Source: an uncultured bacterium (GTDB taxonomy: Bacteria; Cyanobacteriota; Vampirovibrionia; Gastranaerophilales; JAILCC01). From it: a stretch of 64,000 nucleotides of DNA. This document shows positions 1 to 8,163 of this stretch, one piece after another. The stretch covers positions 1 through 64,000 of the forward strand of contig CASDUJ010000006.1 of NCBI GenBank assembly GCA_949283935.1. Reading direction: 5' to 3'. The notes below the pieces were generated by a model. That model did not search any database, was not told the origin of the DNA, and saw only the letters and a list, made by a program, of their open reading frames with translations. Positions within the stretch are counted from its first letter, which is position 1. The number at the start of each line of letters is the position of its first letter. The position numbers and the translations under genes were made by a program.

Positions 1-242
1 ACTACCCGTACAGACCGAAAAAAGTCCAATTTGGTAGTTTGATTTTTTTGGAAAACATAATTTTCCGACCTGAAAACGCCCTCGCAGAGCGGGCTCTCCA
101 AAATAATCAAAGTATCCGTACAAATCAAACTGGTCGTTTAATTACAGAAATTCTGTTTATTTCTCAACAATAGTTTAAACCAGCAAACAATTTGCTTAAA
201 AACAAATAAATTCGCAACAATTTTAAAAAGTTACTTCATTAT
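1..242. other. Left-edge non-coding stretch upstream of tig
   Basis: No convincing gene is visible. Frame +3 is open from the left edge to a TAG near position 171, so a C-terminal fragment of an upstream gene cannot be excluded, but its translation matches nothing I recognise. A GC-rich patch lies at about 68-100, unlike the AT-rich surroundings. A perfect 10-bp inverted repeat (AGTTTGATTT at 36-45, AAATCAAACT at 122-131) encloses this patch. The 7-mer CCGTACA occurs at 6-12 and 116-122. This could be a structured leader or small RNA. Nothing else is supported. Confidence 0.3.
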
Positions 243-257
243 TTGGTTGGTTTATAT

Positions 258-278
258 TATAATAACTGCAAGTATAAT
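258..278 (+). promoter_or_regulatory. Candidate -10 elements for tig-clpP-clpX
   Basis: Two perfect TATAAT hexamers lie at 258-263 and 273-278, upstream of the tig start at 294. The first would leave a leader of about 24 nt that includes the GGTGA ribosome site at 284-288. The second would start transcription almost on the ribosome site. Neither has a good -35 box at 17 bp, so the assignment is tentative. Confidence 0.35.
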
Positions 279-293
279 ATATTGGTGAAAATT

Positions 294-1592
294 ATGAAAA
301 CAAACATTGAAAAATTAGAAGGTAATTTAATTAAAGTTAACGTAGAAATAGATGAACAAACAGCATCTAATGAATACAACAAAGCATGCCGAAAAATAAG
401 CGAAACAGTAAATATTCATGGATTTAGAAAAGGAAAAGCCCCAAGAAATATAGTTGAAAAATATGTAGGAGTAGAAAGGATTCAAAGAGAAGCACTTAGC
501 GGAATCCTTCCTAAAATTTTTGCAGATGTTATAAGTGAAAATGAATTAAATGTTATAACAGAACCTCAAGTAGATTCATATGAATATGAAATTGGTAAAC
601 CTTTAACAGTTACTGCTACTTTAGAATTAAAACCTGAAATTAAACTTGGAAAATACAAAGAAGTTGAAGTTGAAGTTGAAGAATTTAAAAATACTGAAGA
701 AGCTGTAGAAAAAGAAGTTAATGCAATTGTGGACAGATATTCAACATTTGAACCTGTTATAGACAGACCCAGTACAGAAAAAGATGCAGTAGTAATGGAT
801 TTTGATGGTTCTGTTGATGGCGAACCTATCAAAGGAGGTTCAGCCAAAAATTATCAATTAGATTTAGCTCATAGTAATTTTATCAAAGGCTTTGCCGAAC
901 AACTAATAGGCAAAAACATTGGAGATGAATTTACAATAAACGTTACATTCCCAGCAGATTACCACGATAAATCACTACAATCAAAAGAAGCTCAATTTAA
1001 AATTAAAATTAATGAAATAAAAGAACGTAAAACACCTGAATTAAATGATGAATTTGCCAAAAAGATTGGTAATTTTGAATCAGTAGACGCTTTAAAAAAT
1101 GATATTAAATCATATTTAGAAAAAACAGAAAAAAATGAAAACGAACAAAGAGCCCAAAAGGCTATAATAGAAAAAATAGTAGAATCTTCAGAAGTTGATG
1201 TTCCTGATTCAATGGTAAATAGAGAAGCCAAACAACTTATGAATGAAATGCAACAAAAATTCAAAGCTCAAGGACTTAATTTTGAACAAGTAGTGGATGA
1301 AAAAGGGCATGAAAACTTATGGGCAGAATTACGAACAGAAGCTTCAAAAAGAGTAAAAAATAGTCTAGTTTTAGCTGAAATAGCAGAAAAAGAAAACATA
1401 AGCGTAACAGAAGAACAATTTGAAGAAAAAGTTAAAGAACTTGCCACACTTTACCATACAGAAGAAAAAGATGTGTATACACAATTAGCTAAAAATTTAA
1501 ATATGACAAGCGCTTTGACTCAACAAATACTTGCCCAAAATATAACCAAGTATTTGGTGGATAACAATAAAATCAAATATGTGTCAAAATAA
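294..1592 (+). CDS. tig: Trigger factor, ribosome-associated chaperone and PPIase
   Basis: Trigger factor docks on ribosomal protein L23 and shields nascent chains. The 432-residue product has the usual order: an N-terminal ribosome-binding domain with the signature GFRKGKAP near residue 42, a central FKBP-type PPIase domain around residues 155-245 (DAVVMDFDGSVDG onwards), and a long helical C-terminal chaperone domain. I chose the ATG at 294 over an upstream in-frame TTG at 243. It fits the family N-terminus (MKTNIEKLEGNLIKV) and has GGTGA six bases upstream. It is the first gene of the classical tig-clpP-clpX cluster, which couples folding to regulated proteolysis. Confidence 0.96.
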   Translation: MKTNIEKLEGNLIKVNVEIDEQTASNEYNKACRKISETVNIHGFRKGKAPRNIVEKYVGVERIQREALSGILPKIFADVISENELNVITEPQVDSYEYEIGKPLTVTATLELKPEIKLGKYKEVEVEVEEFKNTEEAVEKEVNAIVDRYSTFEPVIDRPSTEKDAVVMDFDGSVDGEPIKGGSAKNYQLDLAHSNFIKGFAEQLIGKNIGDEFTINVTFPADYHDKSLQSKEAQFKIKINEIKERKTPELNDEFAKKIGNFESVDALKNDIKSYLEKTEKNENEQRAQKAIIEKIVESSEVDVPDSMVNREAKQLMNEMQQKFKAQGLNFEQVVDEKGHENLWAELRTEASKRVKNSLVLAEIAEKENISVTEEQFEEKVKELATLYHTEEKDVYTQLAKNLNMTSALTQQILAQNITKYLVDNNKIKYVSK

Positions 1593-1625
1593 AAATAGAT
1601 AGAACTAAACGAAAGGAAAACAACA

Positions 1626-2231
1626 ATGAGTTTTGTACCCGTAGTAATCGAACAATCAAGCAGAGGTGAACGTTCATTTGATATATTTTCAAGACTTTTG
1701 AGAGAAAGAATAGTATTTTTGGGCACACCCGTAGATGATATGGTGGCCAATCTTATTGTTGCGCAACTTCTTTTGTTAGATAGCGAAAATCCAGAAAAAG
1801 ACATTATGTTATATATCAACAGTCCTGGAGGAAGCGTTACGGCTGGTTTAGCTATTTTTGATACTATGCAGCATATTAGAGCAGATGTATCCACAATTTG
1901 CTTAGGCCAAGCAGCCAGTATGGGAGCATTTCTTTTGGCAGCAGGGGCCAAAGGTAAAAGGATGTGCCTTCCTCACTCAAGAGTGCTTATTCACCAACCC
2001 TTAGGGGGAGCTCAAGGGCAGGCTACAGATATTCAAATTCAAGCTGAAGAAATTATAAGAATTAAAAAGACTTTGAATGAAATACTTGCCGAAAACACAG
2101 GTCAATCTTTAAAGAAAATAGAAAAAGATACAGACAGAGATTATATTATGACACCAGAACAGGCGCTTGAATATGGTATGATTGATAAAATTGTTACAAA
2201 ATTGGACAAAAAACCAAAAGAAGAATACTAG
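1626..2231 (+). CDS. clpP: ATP-dependent Clp protease proteolytic subunit
   Basis: ClpP is the serine peptidase that forms the 14-mer degradation chamber capped by ClpX. The 201-residue length is typical. The catalytic Ser is at about residue 98 in GQAASMGAF, the His at about 123 in HSRVLIHQP, and the Asp lies in [12 protein letters not shown]. The oligomerisation and oxyanion segment [10 protein letters not shown] is intact. The start is supported by AAAGGA about 8 bases upstream. It lies 33 bp after tig and 8 bp before clpX, so the three genes are very likely co-transcribed. Confidence 0.97.
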   Translation: MSFVPVVIEQSSRGERSFDIFSRLLRERIVFLGTPVDDMVANLIVAQLLLLDSENPEKDIMLYINSPGGSVTAGLAIFDTMQHIRADVSTICLGQAASMGAFLLAAGAKGKRMCLPHSRVLIHQPLGGAQGQATDIQIQAEEIIRIKKTLNEILAENTGQSLKKIEKDTDRDYIMTPEQALEYGMIDKIVTKLDKKPKEEY

Positions 2232-2239
2232 GAGAAAAC

Positions 2240-3550
2240 ATGGCAAAGTCAAGTGACAGTCGTTTAAAATGTTCATTTTGCGGAAAATCGCAAGATCAGG
2301 TAAAAAAATTAATAGCAGGTCCTGAAGTTTACATTTGCGATGAATGCGTTGAATTATGTAATGAAATTCTTGATGAAGAATTCTTCGAAAGTAAAGAAGA
2401 TAAAGAAACAACTGAAGAAGAAGATATAAAAGATACTTTACATAAACCGCAAGAAATTAAAAAATATCTTGATGAACATATAATTGGACAAGATGACGCC
2501 AAAAAAGTACTTTCTGTTGCGGTATATAATCACTACAAAAGAATTAACCATAATGTAAAAGGTTCAAAAGACAAAGTTGAAATTCAGAAAAGTAACATTC
2601 TTTTAGTAGGTCCAACAGGAAGTGGCAAAACTCTTCTAGCACAGACATTAGCAAAATATTTAGACGTTCCCTTTGCTGTAGCTGATGCTACAACATTGAC
2701 AGAAGCTGGATATGTAGGAGATGATGTAGAAAATATTTTACTAAGATTGTACCAAAATGCAGAATATGACGCAGCAAGAGCTGAACGTGGAATTATATAC
2801 GTTGATGAAATAGATAAAATTGCCAGAAAATCTGAAAATCCAAGTATTACAAGAGATGTCTCAGGCGAAGGAGTCCAACAAGCTTTACTAAAAATGATCG
2901 AAGGAACAGTAGCAAATGTTCCTCCACAAGGTGGTAGAAAACATCCTCACCAAGAATTTATTCAAATAGACACAACAAATATTTTATTTATTGTAGGAGG
3001 AGCTTTTGTTGATTTGGATAAAATTATTGAACGAAGAGTAGGAAATTCAAGTAGTGTTGGTTTTGGAGCCAGCACATCACCTTTAACTCAAGCAGAAAAA
3101 GAACTTCAAGCCTCAAAAATGTTAAAACAAATGCAGCCTGAAGATTTATTAAAATTTGGCTTAATTCCTGAATTTATAGGACGTGTACCTGTATATGCAG
3201 TTTTAGACCCACTTGAAGAAGAAACTTTAATACAAATTTTAACTGAACCTAAAAATGCTATACTAAAACAATACAAAGAACTATTAAAAATGGATGGAGT
3301 CGAATTAAACTTTGAACCAGATGCCGTTAAACTTATTGCAAAAGAAGCAATAAAACGCAAAACCGGAGCCAGAGCTTTACGCTCTATAGTTGAAGAAATT
3401 ATGCTAAATATTATGTACGAAGTTCCTTCAAGGGAAGATATAAAATCATTTACTATTACCAAGGAGATGGTTGAAAACCGAGGAAAAAAGTTTGCTGATT
3501 TAATAAAATTACCTGTGAAAAATAATATTCCACAGGATGAAATAGCATAA
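2240..3550 (+). CDS. clpX: ATP-dependent Clp protease ATP-binding subunit ClpX
   Basis: This is the AAA+ unfoldase partner of ClpP. The N-terminal C4 zinc-binding domain is intact (Cys 11, 14, 33, 36). It is followed by the AAA+ module with Walker A GPTGSGKT, Walker [14 protein letters not shown], the pore loop GYVGDD, a ClpP-binding loop IGF-like region (VGFGAS), and sensor 2 in [10 protein letters not shown]. The length of 436 residues is normal. A strong TAGGAG ribosome site precedes the ATG. It is the last gene of the plus-strand operon and ends just before a bidirectional terminator. Confidence 0.97.
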   Translation: MAKSSDSRLKCSFCGKSQDQVKKLIAGPEVYICDECVELCNEILDEEFFESKEDKETTEEEDIKDTLHKPQEIKKYLDEHIIGQDDAKKVLSVAVYNHYKRINHNVKGSKDKVEIQKSNILLVGPTGSGKTLLAQTLAKYLDVPFAVADATTLTEAGYVGDDVENILLRLYQNAEYDAARAERGIIYVDEIDKIARKSENPSITRDVSGEGVQQALLKMIEGTVANVPPQGGRKHPHQEFIQIDTTNILFIVGGAFVDLDKIIERRVGNSSSVGFGASTSPLTQAEKELQASKMLKQMQPEDLLKFGLIPEFIGRVPVYAVLDPLEEETLIQILTEPKNAILKQYKELLKMDGVELNFEPDAVKLIAKEAIKRKTGARALRSIVEEIMLNIMYEVPSREDIKSFTITKEMVENRGKKFADLIKLPVKNNIPQDEIA

Positions 3551-3573
3551 ACAAAATGAAATTTTTGTTACTA

Positions 3574-3611
3574 AAAAGGGTATTGTTGAAATTCAACAAT
3601 ACCCTTTTTAT
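3574..3611. terminator. Bidirectional intrinsic terminator between clpX and rplA
   Basis: AAAAGGGTATTGTTGAA is followed, after a very short loop, by its inverted copy TTCAACAATACCCTTTT. This gives a long hairpin with A-runs on one side and T-runs on the other, so it can terminate both the clpX transcript (+) and the rplA transcript (-). The genes converge here. Confidence 0.9.
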
Positions 3612-3623
3612 ATTTTAAAATTT

Positions 3624-4349
3624 CTAGCCTACAAGTCCTTTTACTTCAGCTGCAACGTTTTTATCGTCAACTTTAATAGAAGGTCCCATGGTAGTAGTTA
3701 AATAAACTGATTTAACATAAGTTCCTTTTGTAGCAGAAGGTTTTGCTTTAATTACAGCATCAGCTACAGCTACAAAGTTTTTTATTAAATCTTCTTCGCT
3801 AAAACTCATTTTGCCCAAAGGTACATGCACTATACCTTGTTTATCAGCACGATATTCAACTTTACCTGCTTTAGCATCAGCTATAGCTTTTTTCACATCA
3901 AATGTAACAGTACCAGTTTTTGGATTAGGCATTAATCCTTTAGGTCCTAAAACTTTACCAAGTTTACCTAACATTCCCATTGCATCAGGTGTTGCAATTA
4001 ATGTGTCAAAATCTAACCAACCACCGGAAATTTTTTCAACAATATCTTCTGCACCAACAAAATCAGCTCCAGCTTGAGTTGCTTCAGACATTTTTTCGCC
4101 TTTTGCCACTACACAAATTTTAACTGTTTTTCCTGTTCCTGCAGGCAAAACAGTTGTACCTCTAACTTGTTGTTCTGCATGTTTTACGTTAATACCTAGT
4201 TTCATGTGAAGTTCAAGAGTTTCATCAAATTTAGAGCTCTTTGCTGAAATCTCTTTGAGAAGCTTTATAGCTTCAACTCCAGAAGTAGGTTGATTTACAT
4301 CTTCTAATATCTCTAAAACTTTTTTTGCTCTTTTTGTTAACTTTGTCAT
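3624..4349 (-). CDS. rplA: 50S ribosomal protein L1
   Basis: L1 binds 23S rRNA at the mobile L1 stalk and, in many bacteria, represses translation of its own rplK-rplA mRNA. The 241-residue product has typical L1 blocks: [11 protein letters not shown], the [16 protein letters not shown] signature near residue 135, and [19 protein letters not shown]. It starts 1 bp after rplK on the same transcript. It is the last gene of the unit: a terminator follows, and rplJ, rplL and rpoB, which usually come next, are absent from this place. Confidence 0.97.
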   Translation of the reverse strand: MTKLTKRAKKVLEILEDVNQPTSGVEAIKLLKEISAKSSKFDETLELHMKLGINVKHAEQQVRGTTVLPAGTGKTVKICVVAKGEKMSEATQAGADFVGAEDIVEKISGGWLDFDTLIATPDAMGMLGKLGKVLGPKGLMPNPKTGTVTFDVKKAIADAKAGKVEYRADKQGIVHVPLGKMSFSEEDLIKNFVAVADAVIKAKPSATKGTYVKSVYLTTTMGPSIKVDDKNVAAEVKGLVG

Positions 4350-4350
4350 T

Positions 4351-4779
4351 TTATTTGCCCTCCACAGTTACGCCCATGCTATTGCAGGTGCCTTTAATCA
4401 TTTCAACAGCTGCTTCTAGTGTAGTTGCGTTTAAATCGGGCATTTTCGTTTTTGCTATTTCTTCTAATTGGGCTTGTGTAATTGTAGCTACTTTAGTTTT
4501 GTTAGGAGTAGCTGAACCTTTTTCGATACCTATAGCCTTTTTGATTAAAACTGCTGCCGGTGGCGTTTTAGTAACAAAACTAAATGATCTGTCTTCATAA
4601 ACTTCAATCTCAACAGGAACAACATAACCTGCCATATGCTCTGTTTGAGCATTGTATTGTTTGCAAAAATCCATAATATTAACACCATGTTGACCTAAAG
4701 CAGGTCCAATTGGAGGTGATGGATTTGCCTTTCCGGCTTGGATTTGAAGTTTAATTTTTCCAATAACTTTCTTTGCCAT
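4351..4779 (-). CDS. rplK: 50S ribosomal protein L11
   Basis: L11 builds the GTPase-associated centre with 23S rRNA and contacts elongation factors and RelA-type stringent factors. The 142-residue sequence begins [18 protein letters not shown], then [19 protein letters not shown], as expected for L11. I chose the ATG at 4779 because it matches the family N-terminus and has AAAGGAG just upstream; an in-frame ATG at 4827 would add an implausible 16-residue extension over the leader. It sits between nusG and rplA in a minus-strand ribosomal operon. Confidence 0.97.
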   Translation of the reverse strand: MAKKVIGKIKLQIQAGKANPSPPIGPALGQHGVNIMDFCKQYNAQTEHMAGYVVPVEIEVYEDRSFSFVTKTPPAAVLIKKAIGIEKGSATPNKTKVATITQAQLEEIAKTKMPDLNATTLEAAVEMIKGTCNSMGVTVEGK

Positions 4780-4802
4780 TTTTTCTCCTTTCGTGGTAAT
4801 GT

Positions 4803-4819
4803 CGGGGTCATTCTCCCCC
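4803..4819 (-). promoter_or_regulatory. Candidate hairpin in the rplK-rplA leader
   Basis: The 55-nt gap between nusG and rplK holds a GC hairpin (GGGGAGAATGACCCC on the transcript), the only GC-rich element here. In other bacteria L1 represses this mRNA through a leader structure that mimics its 23S site, so this is a reasonable place for such control. No detailed match to the L1 site was checked. Confidence 0.3.
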
Positions 4820-4834
4820 TTCCACATTTACTAA

Positions 4835-5377
4835 TTAAACTTTTTGAATTTGATTATATTCAAGTTCTACAGGTGTTTCACGTCCAAAAATTGAAACATT
4901 TGCACGAAGTTTTGCTTTGTCAGGATAAACTTCTGTAATTGTACCTACAAAATCTGCAAAAGGACCTGAAATAATTCTTACTTTGTCATCAACTTTTACG
5001 TCAAGTTCAATTTTTGCAGTTTGAACCTGTACTTTGTGAATGATTTTTCTTATTTCACTTTCTCTTGCAGGAATAGGCTTTTTATTAGCTCCAACAAATT
5101 TTGTAACCCCTGCTGTGTTTTGAACAACAAACCAACTGTCATCATCCATAATCATTTCAACAAGAACATATCCTGGAAAAACTTTTTCCTCCTTGTCTTG
5201 TCTACGACCATTTTTTACAACAGTAATTGTTTTTTGCGGTACTTCTACGCGAAAAATTTTTTCGCCTAAACCTAAATATTCGACACGTTTTTCCAAATTA
5301 GCTTTTACTTTATTTTCGTGCCCAGAATATGTGTGAACTACGTACCATCTTTTTTGATTTTTCTTGTTTTCACTCAT
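4835..5377 (-). CDS. nusG: Transcription termination/antitermination factor NusG
   Basis: NusG binds the RNA polymerase clamp and links elongation to Rho and to translation. The 180-residue product contains the NGN domain (RWYVVHTYSGHENKVKANLE near the N-terminus, FPGYVLVEM around residue 85) and a C-terminal KOW domain (VRIISGPFADFVGTITEV). The order secE-nusG-rplK-rplA is the common bacterial one, and the genes lie within short gaps on the same strand. Confidence 0.97.
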   Translation of the reverse strand: MSENKKNQKRWYVVHTYSGHENKVKANLEKRVEYLGLGEKIFRVEVPQKTITVVKNGRRQDKEEKVFPGYVLVEMIMDDDSWFVVQNTAGVTKFVGANKKPIPARESEIRKIIHKVQVQTAKIELDVKVDDKVRIISGPFADFVGTITEVYPDKAKLRANVSIFGRETPVELEYNQIQKV

Positions 5378-5393
5378 TTTTTATTCCCATCAG

Positions 5394-5615
5394 CTATTGT
5401 GATAATTTTAAAAAACTGAACAAACCTTTAAATCCTATATCTATAAGATAAACCAAAACAGTAAAAAAGGTAACAACAACTAAAACTACTATTGTTTCTG
5501 CCCAAGTTTGTTGTTTTGAAGGCCAAGTAATTTTTCCCCATTCAGACTTTACACCTTTGAAATAAGTTGTAATATTTTCTTTTATATTTGGTTGATTGTT
5601 GTTTGTTTTGTTCAT
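5394..5615 (-). CDS. secE: Preprotein translocase subunit SecE
   Basis: SecE is the small clamp subunit of the SecYEG channel. The 73-residue product has the single-TM form: a cytoplasmic segment with the conserved GVKSEWGKITWPSKQQ (SecE amphipathic helix, near residues 20-35), then one membrane helix (TIVVLVVVTFFTVLVYLIDIG). It lies 16 bp upstream of nusG and directly downstream of tRNA-Trp. Confidence 0.95.
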   Translation of the reverse strand: MNKTNNNQPNIKENITTYFKGVKSEWGKITWPSKQQTWAETIVVLVVVTFFTVLVYLIDIGFKGLFSFLKLSQ

Positions 5616-5655
5616 TATTTTCCTTCTTTTTAGCTAAATAGAGGTCTTTTAAAAT

Positions 5656-5728
5656 CGCGCCCTGAAGGACTCGAACCCTCGACATTCGGTTTTGGAGACC
5701 GACGTTCTACCGACTGAACTAAAGGCGC
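5656..5728 (-). tRNA. trnW: tRNA-Trp (CCA anticodon)
   Basis: The reverse strand folds as a full cloverleaf: acceptor GCGCCTT/AGGGCGC with one G-U pair, D arm with AGTTCAGTCGGTAGAAC, anticodon stem TCGGT/ACCGA around the loop CTCCAAA (anticodon CCA), and T arm GAGGGTTCGAGTCCTTC. The discriminator is G, as usual for tRNA-Trp, and the 3' CCA is not encoded. It lies between rpmG and secE, a common bacterial arrangement, and is probably processed from the operon transcript. Confidence 0.95.
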
Positions 5729-5734
5729 AGACCT

Positions 5735-5899
5735 TTATTTCGTTTCTTTGTGAAGAGTATGTTTTTTGTCAAATGGACAGTATTTTTTTAGTTCCATTCT
5801 GTCCGGATTATGCTTTTTATTTTTAGTTGTTGTATAGTTTCTATTTTTGCATTCTTCGCAAGCTAGAACTACCAACTTGTCGCTTTTTTTCAGACCCAT
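5735..5899 (-). CDS. rpmG: 50S ribosomal protein L33
   Basis: This is a 54-residue L33. It begins [17 protein letters not shown] and continues [30 protein letters not shown]. The start at ATG 5899 fits the family and has AAGGACG upstream; an upstream in-frame ATG at 5938 would add 13 residues. L33 comes in zinc-binding C+ and cysteine-free C- forms. Here the first CxxC is intact, but the second pair has one Cys (YCPFD, with Asp in the fourth position), so zinc binding may be altered. It is the first gene of the rpmG-tRNA-Trp-secE-nusG-rplK-rplA run. Confidence 0.93.
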   Translation of the reverse strand: MGLKKSDKLVVLACEECKNRNYTTTKNKKHNPDRMELKKYCPFDKKHTLHKETK

Positions 5900-6010
5900 G
5901 ACTAACGTCCTTCCATTTTTTACTTCAAGAATTTGCAAATTGCAAATATCTTACATGCCTAACTTTTCAATTTTTGGAATTATACAATTATGCAAAATCC
6001 CTTGTTTAAC

Positions 6011-6039
6011 ATGTTATGTGGAACATTTTTTTATGTCAA
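6011..6039 (-). promoter_or_regulatory. Candidate sigma-70-type promoter for the rpmG-rplA operon
   Basis: On the minus strand a perfect -35 TTGACA (6039-6034) is followed by a 17-bp spacer and a -10-like TAACAT (6016-6011). This lies about 110 bp upstream of rpmG. A second TTGACA lies at 6071-6066 and a TATAAT at 5984-5979, so more than one start is possible. The rest of 5900-6136 shows no gene. Confidence 0.45.
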
Positions 6040-6136
6040 CACAAAACTATAGAATGAGCCTTTTTTGTCAAGTCTTTCATTCTATTTTTTATAATTATCC
6101 ATGCTAAAAACTATATTGCAACAAGTTCAACAGATT

Positions 6137-6598
6137 TTATAAAGGTTTATTTCTGTTTTTCCAAATATTATTAACTGAGTCTATGTATTCTGCAAGTTCT
6201 TTTTTAAAATCATTTTCAGTTTTGATATATGGCTTTTTACTGTACAAATCATACATTTCTTTAATTTTATCTGCTGTTTCTTGCAAAACAGAACTTTTTG
6301 TCTGATTTGGAGCAATTATGTACAAATAATCATCAGAATGTGATTTTCCAAATAATTTCTCTAACCAATTGCTTCCAGTAAATCTTTGCAAAACTACAAC
6401 GTCCGTTCCTGAAAGTCTTCTCAACCTTATGTTTCCGTCAAAACATCTTCCTATTGTATCTATTGAATTCAATGCAGCTTTTAAAGAAAGGGGCGATTCA
6501 TTTGCAGCTTCAATACAAGCTTCTACTGCAAATTTTTTAAAGTTAGGTTTCATAAAAGCCATGCCAAAACTTCTATTATTTACAGATTTTATATTCAT
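6137..6598 (-). CDS. Small hypothetical protein with N-terminal FG motif
   Basis: The function is not recognised. The 153-residue protein starts MNIKSVNNRSFGMAF and is then mostly helical and charged, with no signal peptide or membrane segment. Residues from about 50 (RCFDGNIRLRRLSGTDVVVLQRF) look like a compact beta-rich core. The N-terminus resembles that of the neighbour starting at 7023 (MKINSINNNYKANFGA). The two genes lie 8 bp apart on the same strand and are probably co-transcribed. A lysine/asparagine-rich tail ends the protein. Such short FG-tagged proteins appear, to my knowledge, in gut Melainabacteria, but no role is established. Confidence 0.7.
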   Translation of the reverse strand: MNIKSVNNRSFGMAFMKPNFKKFAVEACIEAANESPLSLKAALNSIDTIGRCFDGNIRLRRLSGTDVVVLQRFTGSNWLEKLFGKSHSDDYLYIIAPNQTKSSVLQETADKIKEMYDLYSKKPYIKTENDFKKELAEYIDSVNNIWKNRNKPL

Positions 6599-6606
6599 TT
6601 TTTCCT

Positions 6607-7023
6607 CTACTTTTTATTAACATTGTTTAAAGATTTTTTTGTTAATGCATTTACTAAATCAAATCTGGCCGTTCTATCATAAGCAGCTTTATTTTTGTAT
6701 TTCAAATACCTCATTCTGCCTCGCATTGCTTCGATAATTTTATCTAGATTTTCAAAAATAGAAACGTTTTTGTCTATTGTAGTCAAAAATGTATCATCTA
6801 AATTTATTGCAGCTATTCTTTTTTCTCCTGATTGCATATTTAAATTTTTCTTGGAAAAAATTGAATTAATGGTGTGAACTTTATCTAAAATTTTCATACT
6901 AATTTCAGAAGCACCTACAGAATTAGCTTTTGGTAAAGATTTTTGTATGTAATCGTACAAAATTCTGTTAGGAGTAGCTCCAAAATTTGCTTTGTAATTA
7001 TTGTTAATCGAATTAATTTTCAT
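6607..7023 (-). CDS. Small hypothetical protein with N-terminal NNxxxxFGA motif
   Basis: The function is not recognised. The 138 residues begin MKINSINNNYKANFGATPN, followed by a basic, helical protein rich in Lys, Asn and Arg (RGRMRYLKYKNKAAYDRTARFD). There are no cysteines, membrane helices or signal peptide, so a cytosolic or nucleic-acid-associated product is possible. It is upstream of, and probably co-transcribed with, the similar 153-residue gene. A GAGGTAA element lies about 12 bases before the ATG. Codon use matches the surroundings. Confidence 0.7.
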   Translation of the reverse strand: MKINSINNNYKANFGATPNRILYDYIQKSLPKANSVGASEISMKILDKVHTINSIFSKKNLNMQSGEKRIAAINLDDTFLTTIDKNVSIFENLDKIIEAMRGRMRYLKYKNKAAYDRTARFDLVNALTKKSLNNVNKK

Positions 7024-7147
7024 AAAATATATTTACCTCATGCTTAGAATCTTTAGCTTTATTATTTAAACGCAAAAATATTAATATGTCTCAACAAAAA
7101 AAATTGCTAGTAAAATTAAATATTTTCACAATAATTTTTTATTTCTG

Positions 7148-7176
7148 TAGACAATAAATCTATTTACTACTATAAT
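7148..7176 (+). promoter_or_regulatory. Promoter of smpB, predicting a leaderless mRNA
   Basis: TAGACA (7148-7153), an exact 17-bp spacer and a perfect TATAAT (7171-7176) form a strong sigma-70-type promoter. The expected start point is about 7183, only one base before the smpB ATG at 7184, and no Shine-Dalgarno sequence lies between. Confidence 0.7.
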
Positions 7177-7183
7177 TCCCTTT

Positions 7184-7651
7184 ATGAGTAACTCTAACAA
7201 AAATAAAATTTTAGCTGATAACCGTAAAGCCTTTCACGATTATGAAATTTTAGAAAAATATTCTGCCGGTATAGTTCTAACAGGAACCGAAATAAAATCA
7301 ATTAGAAAAGGCTTAATTAATCTTAAAGATGGTTTTGCCAGAATTGAAAATGGCGAAATGTGGCTTTATAACGTGCATATAAGTCCATACGAAAATGGAA
7401 ATAGATATAATCATGAACCTTTAAGAATAAGAAAACTTTTACTTACCAAACAAGAACTAAAAAAATTAACAGGAAAAATCAAAGAAACAGGATTAGCATT
7501 AATACCACTAAATATAAATTTGCAAAATGGTTTTGCAAAAATTGAAATCGCTCTTGCAAAAGGTAAAACTTTACACGACAAACGCGAAAGTATAAGTAAA
7601 AAAACTGCTAAACGTGAAATTGAAAAAGCTATAAAATATAATTTGAAATAG
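7184..7651 (+). CDS. smpB: SsrA-binding protein SmpB
   Basis: SmpB escorts tmRNA to stalled ribosomes for trans-translation, which tags products for ClpXP. The 155-residue protein shows the family blocks [41 protein letters not shown] and the basic C-terminal tail ([20 protein letters not shown]). The start is fixed by alignment to the family N-terminus. The ATG sits 7 nt after a perfect -10 box without a ribosome binding site, so the mRNA is probably leaderless. It converges with the downstream kinase gene with no gap. No ssrA gene was found in the window. Confidence 0.96.
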   Translation: MSNSNKNKILADNRKAFHDYEILEKYSAGIVLTGTEIKSIRKGLINLKDGFARIENGEMWLYNVHISPYENGNRYNHEPLRIRKLLLTKQELKKLTGKIKETGLALIPLNINLQNGFAKIEIALAKGKTLHDKRESISKKTAKREIEKAIKYNLK

Positions 7652-8161
7652 TTATAGCTTTTTCGCAATTTCTAAAGCTTTAACTTTTAATTCTTCAAGT
7701 GTACCATCGTTTTGAATAACAAAATCCCATTCCTTTATGTTATCCAAAAGTGTTTCAGTTGGATCATTTTCTTTTACAAGTACACCTCGAGCTGCTCTAT
7801 TATCTCTTGGAGCTTCAACTCTAATAGTAGTTGCGCCATTTGCCTTAAAAACTTCAAGTTCATGAGGCATTCTTATGTCCGGAACAATTACATTATCATT
7901 TTGCTCAATTATTCTTTTTAACCAATAATCAGGATCCTGCATCCTTCCCCAATCACCTAATGCAATTAAATCTCCCCTGTATTGAGATTTATTTGTTTCA
8001 ATTTCTTCAATTGTAAGTCCTTTTCTTCTGCTATATTCTAGTTTTATAGCATCTCCCAGCCCTATTCTTTTGTAATTAGTTAAATATTCTAATAAAAATT
8101 TAGCAACTGTGTCTTTACCAGAAAATTGCTTTCCTGAAAGTATAATAATTTTTTTACTCAT
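7652..8161 (-). CDS. P-loop small-molecule kinase (phosphomevalonate/dNMP kinase-like)
   Basis: The 169-residue protein starts MSKKIIILSGKQFSGKDTVA, a Walker A of the GKxxSGKD type. This form is shared by animal-type phosphomevalonate kinases (PF04275) and phage T4-type deoxynucleoside monophosphate kinases. Further matching blocks are GLGDAIKLEY, YRGDLIALGDWGRMQDPDYW, IVPDIRMPHELEVFKANGA and a final DFVIQNDGTLEELK. I cannot separate the two families by eye. The Dxs-like gene at 58.8 kb points to the MEP rather than the mevalonate pathway, which favours a nucleotide kinase. It is 2 bp downstream of the DUF262 gene, suggesting one operon. Confidence 0.7.
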   Translation of the reverse strand: MSKKIIILSGKQFSGKDTVAKFLLEYLTNYKRIGLGDAIKLEYSRRKGLTIEEIETNKSQYRGDLIALGDWGRMQDPDYWLKRIIEQNDNVIVPDIRMPHELEVFKANGATTIRVEAPRDNRAARGVLVKENDPTETLLDNIKEWDFVIQNDGTLEELKVKALEIAKKL

Positions 8162-8163
8162 AA

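Noticed and set aside
566-1264. Two Ser/Thr-rich minus-strand frames within tig
   Set aside because: Antisense shadows of a Glu/Lys-rich coding strand; no start signals.
1520-1951. 143-codon minus-strand frame across the tig-clpP junction
   Set aside because: It overlaps two certain genes, lacks a ribosome site and has no recognisable motifs.
7652-8161. Firm call of phosphomevalonate kinase, implying a mevalonate pathway
   Set aside because: The same blocks occur in phage-type dNMP kinases, and a Dxs-like gene argues for the MEP pathway; left as kinase of unsettled substrate.
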